The translations under genes and the position numbers were made by a program. Source: Verrucomicrobiaceae bacterium (GTDB lineage: Bacteria > Verrucomicrobiota > Verrucomicrobiia > Verrucomicrobiales > Verrucomicrobiaceae). Taken from it: a DNA stretch of 64,000 bases. The notes beneath the pieces are model-generated. The model did not search any database. It saw only the letters and a program-made list of their open reading frames with translations, and was not told the origin of the DNA. This document shows, piece after piece, positions 42,895 through 51,670 of this stretch. How positions within the stretch are numbered: the first letter of the stretch is position 1; each line of letters starts with the position of its first letter. Where the stretch lies: contig CANIBP010000030.1 of the NCBI GenBank assembly GCA_947466075.1, positions 1 through 64,000 of the forward strand, given 5' to 3'.

Positions 42895-44937
42895 ATGCCC
42901 AAACCACTGCAAATTCTCATCTGGATCGCCATCTCCGTGCTCGGTGCTGGTTCGGTCGCATTCTCCGCTCTTCATAAAGGAGAAACGATCAATGCTCTTT
43001 GGCTGGTCGTCGCAGGCTTGTGCTCGTTTGCCGTCGCATATCGCTTTTATAGCAAGTGGCTCATCACCAAGGTGCTCGTGCTCGACAAACATCGTGCGCC
43101 GCCATCGGTGACGCACAAAGACGGTAAGGACTTCGTGCCGACGAACAAGTGGGTGGTCTTCGGTCATCACTTCGCCGCCATCGCAGGGCCGGGACCGCTC
43201 GTGGGACCGGTGCTCGCGGCGCAGTTTGGCTACCTGCCTGGCATGCTGTGGATTTTGATCGGTGCGACGCTTGGTGGCGGCGTGCATGACGCGATCGTGA
43301 TGTTTGCCTCTATCCGTCGTGGCGGCAAATCGGTGGGGCAGATGCTCAAGGAGGAGGTTAATCCTGTCGTTGGTTTCGTGGCCATGGTTTCCGTGCTCGC
43401 GATCATGACGATCCTGCTCGCCGTGCTCGGCCTCGTGGTGGTCAAAGCACTCGCGGAAAGCCCGTGGGGCCTCTTCACCATCGCGATGACGATCCCGCTG
43501 GCCTTCATCATGGGTTTCGGTCACACGATCTTCAAAGTCAGCGTGCGAGACATCACCATCTTTGGCATCGTGGGCCTTATTGTCAGCGTGTGGGCTGGCA
43601 GCAACCTCAAGGCATGGGGCATCGAGCACTTCTTCGACTACAAAGGCGAGACCATCGCGTGGTCGATCATGATTTACGGCTTCGCGGCTTCTGTGCTGCC
43701 GGTGTGGATGCTCCTCGCGCCGCGTGACTACCTCAGCACCTTCATGAAAATCGGCACGGTTGCTGTTTTGGCCGTGGTGGTGATCTGGGTGGCTCCGGAT
43801 TTGCAGATGCCAAAGCTCACGAAGTTCGTCGATGGCACCGGCCTCGTCTTCCTTGGCTCCGTGTTCCCGTTTGTCTTTATCACCATCGCCTGCGGAGCCA
43901 TCTCCGGCTTCCACGCGCTGATTTCCTCCGGCACCACGCCCAAACTACTCGATAACGAGGCCGACATCCGCAGCGTGGCCTACGGCGCAATGGTCACCGA
44001 GATGCTCGTGGCCCTGATGGCCCTCGTGGCTGCCTGTGCGCTGCAACCCGGCGAATACTTCGCCATCAATGCCGGTATCAACAAGACCATGGCTCCGCAG
44101 GAAGTCGTCGGCGTCATCACCACCGCCGGATTCCCCGTCACCGTGGCGGGAATGGACAAACTGGCTGCCGACATTGGCGAAAAAACCATGTTTGGCCGCG
44201 TCGGTGGTGCGCCGACCTTTGCCGTCGGCATGGCGCAGATGTTCGCGCGTGCCTTTGGTCCGGCATGGATGTCCTTCTGGTATCACTTCGCCATCATGTT
44301 TGAGGCGCTGTTCATTTTAACGACCATTGATGCCGGCACGCGAGTGGGCCGTTTCATTCTCCAAGACTTCCTCGGTGGCATCTGGAAACCGCTAGGCAAC
44401 ACGCGCAGCCTTCCCGCGAACGTTTTCGCCAGCGCCCTGCTCGTCGCTGCCTGGGGTTACTTTCTCTATCAAGGCGTGGTCGATCCGCTCGGTGGCATCA
44501 ACACGCTGTGGCCGCTATTTGGCATCGCCAATCAGCTCCTCGCGGTGATCGCCTTCTGCCTCGGCACCACCATCCTCATCAAGATGGGCAAGACCCGCTA
44601 CCTGCTCGTCACCGTGATCCCGCTGCTGTTCCTGATGAGCGCCACCTTCACCGCTGGCTACATCAAGCTTTTCGACAAAGATCCGCGCATGGGCTTCATC
44701 TCCGGGGCCAAACTTTACGCTGGCAAGCTTGCCACTGGTGGGACGCCGCAGGAAATGAAAACTTGGGCAGCGCAGCAGTTCAACTTCACCGTTGATACCG
44801 TCGTCACCGCTTTCTTCCTTCTCGCCGTTGCTGTCATCTTTCTCGGCTGCCTGCGTGAATGGATCAAGCTCCTCAGCGGCTCGAAGAAGATCGTGCTCAA
44901 TGAGGAAACCTATGTTGCCCTGCCAGAAGTAGCGTGA
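42895..44937 (+). CDS. cstA: Carbon starvation protein A family peptide/pyruvate transporter
   Basis: This 680-residue membrane protein has about 16 transmembrane segments and matches CstA in length. Signature stretches are FVPTNKWVVFGHHFAAIAGP, GPLVGPVLAAQFGYLPGMLW, TIACGAISGFHALISSGTTP and LFILTTIDAGTRVGRFILQD. The C-terminal region holds PLFGIANQLLAVIAFCLGTT. E. coli members take up peptides or pyruvate when carbon is scarce. No CRP-like site was searched for in detail. Confidence 0.93.
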   Translation: MPKPLQILIWIAISVLGAGSVAFSALHKGETINALWLVVAGLCSFAVAYRFYSKWLITKVLVLDKHRAPPSVTHKDGKDFVPTNKWVVFGHHFAAIAGPGPLVGPVLAAQFGYLPGMLWILIGATLGGGVHDAIVMFASIRRGGKSVGQMLKEEVNPVVGFVAMVSVLAIMTILLAVLGLVVVKALAESPWGLFTIAMTIPLAFIMGFGHTIFKVSVRDITIFGIVGLIVSVWAGSNLKAWGIEHFFDYKGETIAWSIMIYGFAASVLPVWMLLAPRDYLSTFMKIGTVAVLAVVVIWVAPDLQMPKLTKFVDGTGLVFLGSVFPFVFITIACGAISGFHALISSGTTPKLLDNEADIRSVAYGAMVTEMLVALMALVAACALQPGEYFAINAGINKTMAPQEVVGVITTAGFPVTVAGMDKLAADIGEKTMFGRVGGAPTFAVGMAQMFARAFGPAWMSFWYHFAIMFEALFILTTIDAGTRVGRFILQDFLGGIWKPLGNTRSLPANVFASALLVAAWGYFLYQGVVDPLGGINTLWPLFGIANQLLAVIAFCLGTTILIKMGKTRYLLVTVIPLLFLMSATFTAGYIKLFDKDPRMGFISGAKLYAGKLATGGTPQEMKTWAAQQFNFTVDTVVTAFFLLAVAVIFLGCLREWIKLLSGSKKIVLNEETYVALPEVA

Positions 44938-44968
44938 TTTTTTGATCGTCAGGCGCTTCAGCCTTCGT

Positions 44969-46234
44969 ATGAAGCGCCGCATGATTTCCAAAACCGCACT
45001 CTTCTCCGCCGCCGGTCTCGCACTGACTCTCTCATCAGTTATCGGCGCTGACTGGCCTGAATTCCGTGGCGCAGCAGCGCAGGGCCACTCGGACGCCACT
45101 AATCTACCGCTGACGTGGAGTCCTAACTCGCATATTGCGTGGAAAACGCCCGTGGCAGGCATTGGCTGGTCTTCGCCCGTCGTGGTAGGAACGCGCATCT
45201 TTCTGACTTCGGCAGTTTCGCTCAGTGGCAAGGAAGAGGCCACGGCAGACAGGTCATTACGGGTGATCTCGCTCGACGCGACCTCCGGCAAGCCAGTTTG
45301 GGACGTTGAACTATTCCAAGTGAAGTCGCCTCGTGCGCATCGCAAAAACAGCCACGCCAGCCCGACGCCGATCTTTGAAGATAAGAAGCTCTACGTTCAC
45401 TTCGGCCACCTAGGCACCGCTTGCCTAGATGCTTTGAATGGCAAGACCCTCTGGAGCACGCAGGAGTTCGCCTATTCGCCGGTTCATGGCAATGGCAGCA
45501 GTCCCGTGCTGTTTGAAGACCTCCTCATCTTCAATGCCGATGCTGAAACGGAGCCCAAGGTCATTGCCCTCGACAAAGCCACCGGCAAGATGCGCTGGTC
45601 TTTCGCGCGGCAGTCGGAGGCCAAGAAGAAATTCTCGTTCTGCACCCCGCTCATCATCGATGTGAACGGCCAGAAGGAACTCATCACCCCTGGCAGCGGT
45701 GTGGTGAACGCGCTGAACCCGAAAACCGGCGAGGAAATCTGGCGCTTCAATTATGATCAGGGCTACTCCGTCGTCCCTCGCCCCGTTTACGCCCATGGCA
45801 TCATTTTCCTCTCCAGTGGCTACGACAAGCCGGTGCTCTACGCCATCAAGGCTGATGGCAAAGGCGATGTCACCGCCACACACCTCGCTTGGACCATCGA
45901 CAAAGCTGCACCGCACAATCCCAGCATGGCCGTGATCGGCGATGAACTCTATTTTGTGGCAGACAATGGCATTCTGACCTGTGCCGATGCCAAAACCGGC
46001 ACCATTCACTACTCCGAGCGCTGCACTGGCCCCATCTCCGCCTCCCTCCTCGCCGCCGACGGCAAGCTCTACCTCCAGGATGAAAAAGGCCTCGGCGTCG
46101 TCGTGAAACCCGGCAAGACCTTCAGCATTCTGGCGAAAAACGACCTCGGTGAGCACAGCCTCGCGTCGTATGCCGTGATCGGCTCAGATCTCTTGATTCG
46201 GACCGAGGGGAATCTGTATCGGGTCAAGAAATAG
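44969..46234 (+). CDS. Secreted PQQ-repeat beta-propeller protein
   Basis: This 421-residue protein has a signal peptide (SKTALFSAAGLALTLSSVIG), then WPEFRGAAAQG and a series of PQQ/BamB-like blades, for example VISLDATSGKPVWDVELFQ, CLDALNGKTLWSTQEF and VIALDKATGKMRWSFARQ. Exported PQQ-like propellers of this type are numerous in PVC bacteria; whether they bind PQQ is not known and no catalytic residues are clear. The ATG at 44969 is preferred over a TTG at 44942. A small membrane protein gene follows 6 bp later. Confidence 0.85.
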   Translation: MKRRMISKTALFSAAGLALTLSSVIGADWPEFRGAAAQGHSDATNLPLTWSPNSHIAWKTPVAGIGWSSPVVVGTRIFLTSAVSLSGKEEATADRSLRVISLDATSGKPVWDVELFQVKSPRAHRKNSHASPTPIFEDKKLYVHFGHLGTACLDALNGKTLWSTQEFAYSPVHGNGSSPVLFEDLLIFNADAETEPKVIALDKATGKMRWSFARQSEAKKKFSFCTPLIIDVNGQKELITPGSGVVNALNPKTGEEIWRFNYDQGYSVVPRPVYAHGIIFLSSGYDKPVLYAIKADGKGDVTATHLAWTIDKAAPHNPSMAVIGDELYFVADNGILTCADAKTGTIHYSERCTGPISASLLAADGKLYLQDEKGLGVVVKPGKTFSILAKNDLGEHSLASYAVIGSDLLIRTEGNLYRVKK

Positions 46235-46240
46235 ACAGTC

Positions 46241-46423
46241 ATGCTCGGTGCCTTGATAAAATTCTTTCTTCATCTCTGGATGGCCGACAAATTCATCAAG
46301 GAGAACTCAATTCTCGGCGAATCCCGCTTTGATCGCGAGTCCCGCAAGTTCTGGGGCACCTGCGGCCTCATACTGCTCCTGATTACAGCCGCCTGTGGGT
46401 TGGCCGCGCTGTGGCGAGGCTGA
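46241..46423 (+). CDS. Small single-pass membrane protein
   Basis: This 60-residue protein starts 6 bp after the PQQ-repeat gene, in the same operon. It has an amphipathic start (LIKFFLHLWMADKFI), a charged middle and one transmembrane helix, WGTCGLILLLITAACGLAAL. No family is recognised. Confidence 0.55.
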   Translation: MLGALIKFFLHLWMADKFIKENSILGESRFDRESRKFWGTCGLILLLITAACGLAALWRG

Positions 46424-46772
46424 GGAAAATGAAACGAATGCGTCCCGCCGGATGCGGTAAGTCATTCGGGATGCGGACTACTTGTGGGACTCAATCGCTT
46501 TCGTGCGCTCGCAGGCAAGGAGCCGGTCCTCCGCGAGGCCTCGGAAGACTGGGGGTGCGGGAGCACGCACCCCTGATTAGCTTTTGCCATGGCACTCGCG
46601 TTTAAAAAATGACCAACCTCAAAATGAAGTCATTTGAACAAAAAAGGCAATTTTTGACGCAAGTGTTATGAAAGTTGAGCAACTTTGTCCTTAAAATGGC
46701 AATTTCTGAATTGTGTTTTCCTAAAACAAGTTCAATCTAGCTCCTCAAATCGCAATTTTCACCCCAATTATC
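46424..46772. other. Long intergenic region upstream of ilvB
   Basis: This region of about 350 bases has two parts. The first (46424-46600) is GC-rich, and one plus-strand frame reads GLNRFRALAGKEPVLREASE up to 46573. It looks like a translated interspersed repeat rather than a gene, and ends in an 8-bp hairpin (46552-46559 with 46566-46573). The second part is notably AT-rich and probably holds the ilvB promoter; no clear -35/-10 pair was settled. A 20-codon frame at 46609-46671 (MTNLKMKSFEQKRQFLTQVL) is not rich enough in Leu, Ile or Val codons to be called an attenuator peptide. Confidence 0.5.
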
Positions 46773-48500
46773 ATGAGTCAGCAAAAAATGGACGGCGCAC
46801 AAGCGCTCATCAAAACTCTCGCCGACCTCGGCATCGAATACATCTTCGGCTACTCCGGCGGCGCAGCGATCCCGATCTTCGATGCTTTGGAGACGGTCAA
46901 GACGGACATGAAGTTCATCCTTGTCCGCCACGAGCAGGGCGCTGTTCACATGGCTGACGGCTACGCCCGCGCCACCGGCAAGCCTGCCGTCGTGCTCGTC
47001 ACCTCCGGCCCCGGCGCTGGCAATACCGTCACCGGTCTCATGACTGCGCAGATGGACAGCGTGCCGATGATCGTCCTCTGCGGTCAGCAAGTCACCTGGA
47101 TGCTCGGGAAGGACGCCTTCCAGGAGGCGGACATCTTTAACATCACGGCCCCGGTCGTGAAGCATAACTTCCTAGTGAAGAGCTCGAACGCGCTGCCCCG
47201 AATCGCTCGAGAGGCCTACCACATCGCCACCACGGGCCGCCCAGGTCCGGTGCTCATCGACATCCCGAAGGACATCAGCCAAGGTGCCTTCACCGGCACC
47301 TTTGACGAGCCGATGGATCTGCCCGGCTACCATCCCGAAGAAAACTTCAAGATTGATCAGGCTGGTATAAAAGAAGCCGCTCGTCTGCTCTCCCTGGCCA
47401 AGCGTCCCGTGATCCTCGCTGGTCAGGGTGCGATGATCGCCCGCGCCGACAAGGAACTGCTCATGCTGGCTGAAACCCTCGGCTGCCCGGTCACCACGAC
47501 CCTGCTGGGCAAAGGCATCTTCCCAGAAACGCATCCGCTGTCCCTCGGCATGCTCGGCATGCACGGCACCGCGTATGCCAACAAAGCCATCTGCGAGGCC
47601 GACCTCATCTTCAATGTCGGCTCCCGCTTTGACGACCGCATCATCGGCAAACCGCACATGTTTGGCCGCAACGCCAAGCTCATCCACATCGACATCGATG
47701 CGGCTGAGTTCAATAAGATGATCAAAGTGGACGTCACCATTAAAGGTGATGCCAAAGCGGCTCTGAGTGACCTGCTTCCGCTGGTCGAAAAACTCCCCAC
47801 CGAAGACTGGCTGGCCCATCTCGACGGCTACAAGAAGAAATTCCCGCTCTCTTATAAGAAGCAGGGCGGCCTGCGCATGCAGCAGGTCATTGATGAGTTG
47901 TACATTCTCAGCAAGGGCAAGGCTATCATCTCCACCGACGTGGGCCAGCACCAGATGTGGGCAGCGCAATTCTACAAGAACGACAGCAGCTACCACTGGC
48001 TCAGCTCCGGCGGTGCCGGCACGATGGGCTTTGGCTTCCCTGCGGCCATCGGTGCCCAGCTCGCTTACCCAGACAAACTGGTTGTCTCCATCTCGGGCGA
48101 CGGCGGCTTCCAGATGACCTTGTTTGAACTCGCTACCGCAGCCATCCACAAGCTGCCGATCAAGATCCTCATCCTTAACAACAGCTACCTCGGCATGGTG
48201 CGCCAGTGGCAGGAGCTGTTCTTTGAGAATCGCGAGAGCGGTGTCGATCTCATCGGCAATCCCGACTTCGTGAAGCTCGGCGAAGCCTACGGCATCAAAG
48301 GCTGGCACATCCGCCGCCCAGCCGATGTCGAGCGCGTCCTCCAGCAGGCTCTCGATTACAACGACGGCCCCTGCATCATCGAAGCCGAGTGCATCAAGCT
48401 CGAAAACGTCTTCCCGATGATCCCGGCCGGTGCCGCGCTCGAAGACATGCTCACCGAAGCACCGAAGCACAAAATGGAGAAACCCACCGGTTCCACGTAA
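46773..48500 (+). CDS. ilvB: Acetolactate synthase large (catalytic) subunit
   Basis: This 575-residue ThDP enzyme joins two pyruvates, or pyruvate and 2-oxobutyrate, in the first common step of valine, leucine and isoleucine synthesis. The catalytic glutamate lies in LVRHEQGAVHMADGYARATG, the ThDP-Mg motif is SGDGGFQMTLFELATAAIHK and runs to LNNSY, and the central FAD/nucleotide domain includes GMLGMHGTAYAN. The regulatory subunit gene (ilvN) lies 846 bp downstream, but a DNA methyltransferase gene is placed between them. Confidence 0.95.
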   Translation: MSQQKMDGAQALIKTLADLGIEYIFGYSGGAAIPIFDALETVKTDMKFILVRHEQGAVHMADGYARATGKPAVVLVTSGPGAGNTVTGLMTAQMDSVPMIVLCGQQVTWMLGKDAFQEADIFNITAPVVKHNFLVKSSNALPRIAREAYHIATTGRPGPVLIDIPKDISQGAFTGTFDEPMDLPGYHPEENFKIDQAGIKEAARLLSLAKRPVILAGQGAMIARADKELLMLAETLGCPVTTTLLGKGIFPETHPLSLGMLGMHGTAYANKAICEADLIFNVGSRFDDRIIGKPHMFGRNAKLIHIDIDAAEFNKMIKVDVTIKGDAKAALSDLLPLVEKLPTEDWLAHLDGYKKKFPLSYKKQGGLRMQQVIDELYILSKGKAIISTDVGQHQMWAAQFYKNDSSYHWLSSGGAGTMGFGFPAAIGAQLAYPDKLVVSISGDGGFQMTLFELATAAIHKLPIKILILNNSYLGMVRQWQELFFENRESGVDLIGNPDFVKLGEAYGIKGWHIRRPADVERVLQQALDYNDGPCIIEAECIKLENVFPMIPAGAALEDMLTEAPKHKMEKPTGST

Positions 48501-48503
48501 TCG

Positions 48504-48530
48504 AAAGGAGCGCGGACACTCTTGTCCGCC
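48504..48530. repeat. Short palindromic intergenic element
   Basis: Between ilvB and the methyltransferase gene is a perfect 7-bp stem, GCGGACA-ctct-TGTCCGC, within GGAGCGCGG and GCCTCTGG. Similar GCGGACACTCTTGTCCGC elements are, from memory, frequent between genes of Verrucomicrobia and Planctomycetes. Only this copy is in the window. Confidence 0.45.
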
Positions 48531-48542
48531 TCTGGTCGGCCG

Positions 48543-49319
48543 ATGAAAACCAACCACATCATCCACGGCGACGCCCTCACGGAACTCCAAAAGCTCCCCG
48601 ACTCCGTCGCTCAAGCCATCATCGCCGATCCGCCTTACTTTAATGTTCTCGAAAATGAAGCCTGGGACACGCAATGGAAAACAGCCGCCGACTACCTCAC
48701 CTGGTGTGATGGGTGGGTGGCCGAGTCCATGCGCGTCCTGCGCGATGACGGCCTCGCTTTCATCTTTGGTCAGTTAGGCAAACGCGAGCACACTTTCCTC
48801 CACCTCATGTCACGTCTCAGTCAGCAGCACCAGTTTCACGATCTCATCATCTGGGATCGTGCCGTGGGCTATGACGAGCGCCGTGATAGCTTCACGCCGC
48901 AGTACGAGATGGTGCTCGTCCTGCGCAAAGGCGACAGCGTGAAGTTCAACAAAGACGCCGTGCGCATCCCTTACGATGCCAAAACCATCGAGACCTATCT
49001 CAAAGACAAGCGCTACAAAGACATGGATGCGCGTCGTGCGCATCTCGAAGCCGGTAAGTTCGCCACCAACATCCTTCGCGTGCCCAGCTTGAAAGGCCTC
49101 TCGAAGGAAAAATGCGGCCATCCATCGCAGAAGCCCATCGACCTCATCGAAAAACTCATCGCTTGCTCCACCGACGCCGGCGATCTCGTCCTCGATCCCT
49201 TTCTCGGCTCCGGCACCACCGCAGCAGCAGCACAGAAGCTCAAGCGCAAGTGGGTCGGCATCGAAAAAGACTCCAACTACATCCAGATCGCTAAGAGCCG
49301 CCTCAAAGCCGCCAAGTAA
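48543..49319 (+). CDS. Beta-class DNA methyltransferase inside the ilv locus
   Basis: This 258-residue amino-methyltransferase has the catalytic motif DPPY near residue 29 and the SAM-binding motif DPFLGSGTT near residue 218. That order and spacing place it in the beta class (N6-adenine or N4-cytosine). The middle contains IIWDRAVGYDERRDSFTPQY and the helix-rich target-recognition part. There is no restriction endonuclease or specificity gene nearby, so it is an orphan. It starts 42 bp after ilvB and ends 26 bp before ilvN, all on one strand, so it would be transcribed with the amino-acid genes. Confidence 0.88.
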   Translation: MKTNHIIHGDALTELQKLPDSVAQAIIADPPYFNVLENEAWDTQWKTAADYLTWCDGWVAESMRVLRDDGLAFIFGQLGKREHTFLHLMSRLSQQHQFHDLIIWDRAVGYDERRDSFTPQYEMVLVLRKGDSVKFNKDAVRIPYDAKTIETYLKDKRYKDMDARRAHLEAGKFATNILRVPSLKGLSKEKCGHPSQKPIDLIEKLIACSTDAGDLVLDPFLGSGTTAAAAQKLKRKWVGIEKDSNYIQIAKSRLKAAK

Positions 49320-49345
49320 ATTCCAAATTCAACAACCGAAATCCC

Positions 49346-49891
49346 ATGAGCGAACGCATCCCCGCCACCACCGACAAAAAGCCCGCCCCACTGGCTGACA
49401 TCATCAACATCCACACGCTCAGCGTCATGGTGAACAACCAGCCTGGCGTCCTTGGCCGCATCTGCGCCGTCTTCAGCCGTCGCGGGTTCAACATCGAGTC
49501 CCTCGTCGTCTCCCAGACCCGCGATCCGCGCTTCAGCCGCATGACCATCGGCATCAGCGGTCATCCCGAAGGCTTGCATCAGATCATCATGCAGGTGAAC
49601 AAGCTCATCGACGTCATCCATTGCATTGAGCACACCGACCGCGACGCCGTTGCCAAAGAAATGGTGCTCATCAAGGTCGCCGCCAGTGCCGCCGAGCGCA
49701 CCGAAATCCTCCAGATCATCGAGCACTACAACGGCAAGACCGTCGATCTTCAGGAAGACAGCCTCATCGCACTTATCAGTGGTAACACCGACAAGCTCGA
49801 CGCCGCTGTTCGTCTTCTCACCAAATTCGATATCGTCGAAACAGTCCGCACCGGCAAAGTCGTCATGGCCCGCGGCCTTACGGAGACGTAA
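49346..49891 (+). CDS. ilvN: Acetolactate synthase small (regulatory) subunit
   Basis: This 181-residue regulatory subunit has an N-terminal ACT domain (LSVMVNNQPGVLGRICAVFS, then RGFNIESLVV) and the usual C-terminal domain, with MVLIKVAAS, IVEHYNGK-like IIEHYNGKTVD and SLIALISGNTDKLDA. It binds the branched-chain amino-acid end product and controls IlvB by feedback. Normally it directly follows ilvB, as a pair or with ilvC. Confidence 0.95.
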   Translation: MSERIPATTDKKPAPLADIINIHTLSVMVNNQPGVLGRICAVFSRRGFNIESLVVSQTRDPRFSRMTIGISGHPEGLHQIIMQVNKLIDVIHCIEHTDRDAVAKEMVLIKVAASAAERTEILQIIEHYNGKTVDLQEDSLIALISGNTDKLDAAVRLLTKFDIVETVRTGKVVMARGLTET

Positions 49892-49945
49892 TGCTTGCAG
49901 GAATGACCTGATTGGCCTCGTCATTCCAGCATTCGTCATTTCGCC

Positions 49946-51241
49946 ATGCGCATCCTCCACCTGACCCCAGGCACCGGCAATTTCCACTGTGGAAGTTGCC
50001 TACGCGATCATGCCCTCATCAAGGCGCTCCGCATGCGCGGCCATGACGCACTCATGGCACCGCTGTATCTGCCGCTCGTCACAGATCGTGAATTCGGCAC
50101 GCAGGAGTTGCCGGTGCAGATCGGCGGCATCTCACTATTTTTGCAGCAGAAGTTCACTTGGTTTCATATGCTGCCGCGTTTTATCCACAACTGGATCAAT
50201 AAACCCAACTTTCTCCGCAAAGCCTCCAAGCGCATGGGCATGACAAGCGCCAAGGTGCTGGGAGAAATGACCCTGGGCGCGCTGCTCGGCACCGAAGGCC
50301 GCCAGTGGGGCGAGTGGCACAAGCTCCTCGAATGGATCCGCACTCAGGGGAAATTCGACGTTGTCTCCTTCTCCAACAGTCTTCTCACGGGGCTGGCACC
50401 GACGATTGCCAAAGAACTCGGCATTCCCGTCGTCTGCTCGCTCCAGGGCGAGGACAGCTTCCTCGACACGCTGCCCGAACCTTACCGCGCCCAATCTTGG
50501 GGAGCGATGCAACGCAACGCCCGCAGCATTCGCCGTTTCATCGCGCCGAGTCAGTATTACGCCGATCTCATGCGTCAGCGGCTCGATATCGAACCCGACC
50601 AGATCAAAGTCATACCCAATGGCATCGACGCCACTTCCTTCACGACCGCCTCGCCTGATCCCAACTGGCCGGTGATTGGCTACTTCGCCCGTATGATTCA
50701 CGGCAAGGGCCTCACCACTTTGGTGGATGCATTCATTGATCTCGCAAAACGTGGCACCGTGCCACGCGTCAAACTGCGCATTGGCGGTGCGAAGACGCCG
50801 ATTGATGAAAAATACGTCGCCGGACTCGTGGCAAAGCTCAAGGCCGCCGGATTGACAAATCGCGTCGAGTTTCATCCCAATCTCAGCTTCAAAGACAAAG
50901 TCCATTTCTTCCACGACCTCACTGTCTTCAGCGTGCCAGCCACGTATGGCGAGGCCTTTGGCCTCTACGTCATCGAAGCAGCTGCCAGCGGTGTTCCCGT
51001 GGTTCAGCCTGACCACGGTGCCTTCCCTGAACTCATCGCCGCCACCGGCGGTGGCGTCTTATGCAAGCCGGATGATGCCAAAGCCCTTGCCGATGCCTTG
51101 GAATCGCTGCTCAACGACGACGAATTACGTGAAAAACTGTCGAAAGCCGCCATGGCAAAGGTCCATCAGGAATTCAGCGCCACGCGCATGGCCGAGCGTT
51201 TTGAGGCCGTGCTGCTTGAAGCCTGTGCTGTCGCCGTTTAA
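49946..51241 (+). CDS. Glycosyltransferase family 4 protein
   Basis: This 431-residue GT-B glycosyltransferase shows the N-terminal LHLTPGTGNFHCGSCLRDHA and the C-terminal family-4 signature. IKVIPNGIDATSF is the usual mid-domain anchor, and VPATYGEAFGLYVIEAAASG holds the E-x7-E motif that contacts the nucleotide sugar. The acceptor is unknown. It begins 55 bp after ilvN and may share its transcript. The PVC-restricted small gene follows after 15 bp. Confidence 0.88.
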   Translation: MRILHLTPGTGNFHCGSCLRDHALIKALRMRGHDALMAPLYLPLVTDREFGTQELPVQIGGISLFLQQKFTWFHMLPRFIHNWINKPNFLRKASKRMGMTSAKVLGEMTLGALLGTEGRQWGEWHKLLEWIRTQGKFDVVSFSNSLLTGLAPTIAKELGIPVVCSLQGEDSFLDTLPEPYRAQSWGAMQRNARSIRRFIAPSQYYADLMRQRLDIEPDQIKVIPNGIDATSFTTASPDPNWPVIGYFARMIHGKGLTTLVDAFIDLAKRGTVPRVKLRIGGAKTPIDEKYVAGLVAKLKAAGLTNRVEFHPNLSFKDKVHFFHDLTVFSVPATYGEAFGLYVIEAAASGVPVVQPDHGAFPELIAATGGGVLCKPDDAKALADALESLLNDDELREKLSKAAMAKVHQEFSATRMAERFEAVLLEACAVAV

Positions 51242-51256
51242 AGCTGCCGCCTGCCC

Positions 51257-51670
51257 ATGACATCCATCAGCTTTGGCGAGGCCGTCCGGCGCTCGATTCA
51301 TCAAGACCCACGCTACCACCCAGCCGCCTATGAGCTGGTGCGTGACGCGCTGCATGTGGCCGCGAAGAAATTTCGCGATGAAAATGCCGATGACCAGCAC
51401 GTCAGTGGGCAGGAATTACTCGCCGGCTTCCGTGATCACGTCTTGGCCGAATACGGCCCCATGGCCTCACTCCTCCTCGATCAATGGGGCCTGCAACGCG
51501 GTGAGGACGTCGGCAACATCGTGTACAACCTCATCTCGGTGAGCTACTTCGGCAAAAACGATGGCGACAGCCTCGAAGATTTTGCTGGGGGTTATGATTT
51601 CGCCACTGCCTTCTCCGAACCCTTTCTCCCTTCCTCCTTCCGACTCGGTCGCGAGGCCCAATCCTCATGA
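51257..51670 (+). CDS. Planctomycete/Verrucomicrobia-restricted small protein
   Basis: This 137-residue protein resembles the PVC-restricted Minf_1886 family. Conserved-looking stretches are HPAAYELVRDALHVAAKKFR, ISGQELL-like VSGQELLAGFRDHVLAEYGP and RGEDVGNIVYNLISVSYFGK. The function is unknown. Its stop codon overlaps the start of the M16 peptidase gene (ATGA), so the two are translationally coupled. Confidence 0.75.
   Translation: MTSISFGEAVRRSIHQDPRYHPAAYELVRDALHVAAKKFRDENADDQHVSGQELLAGFRDHVLAEYGPMASLLLDQWGLQRGEDVGNIVYNLISVSYFGKNDGDSLEDFAGGYDFATAFSEPFLPSSFRLGREAQSS

Noticed and set aside
46609..46671. Leader peptide for ilvB attenuation
   Set aside because: The 20-codon frame has only three Leu and one Val codon, not clustered, and no terminator/antiterminator pair follows it.
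47172..48674. 500-codon frame antisense to ilvB
   Set aside because: ilvB is unmistakable on the other strand; the antisense translation has no family.
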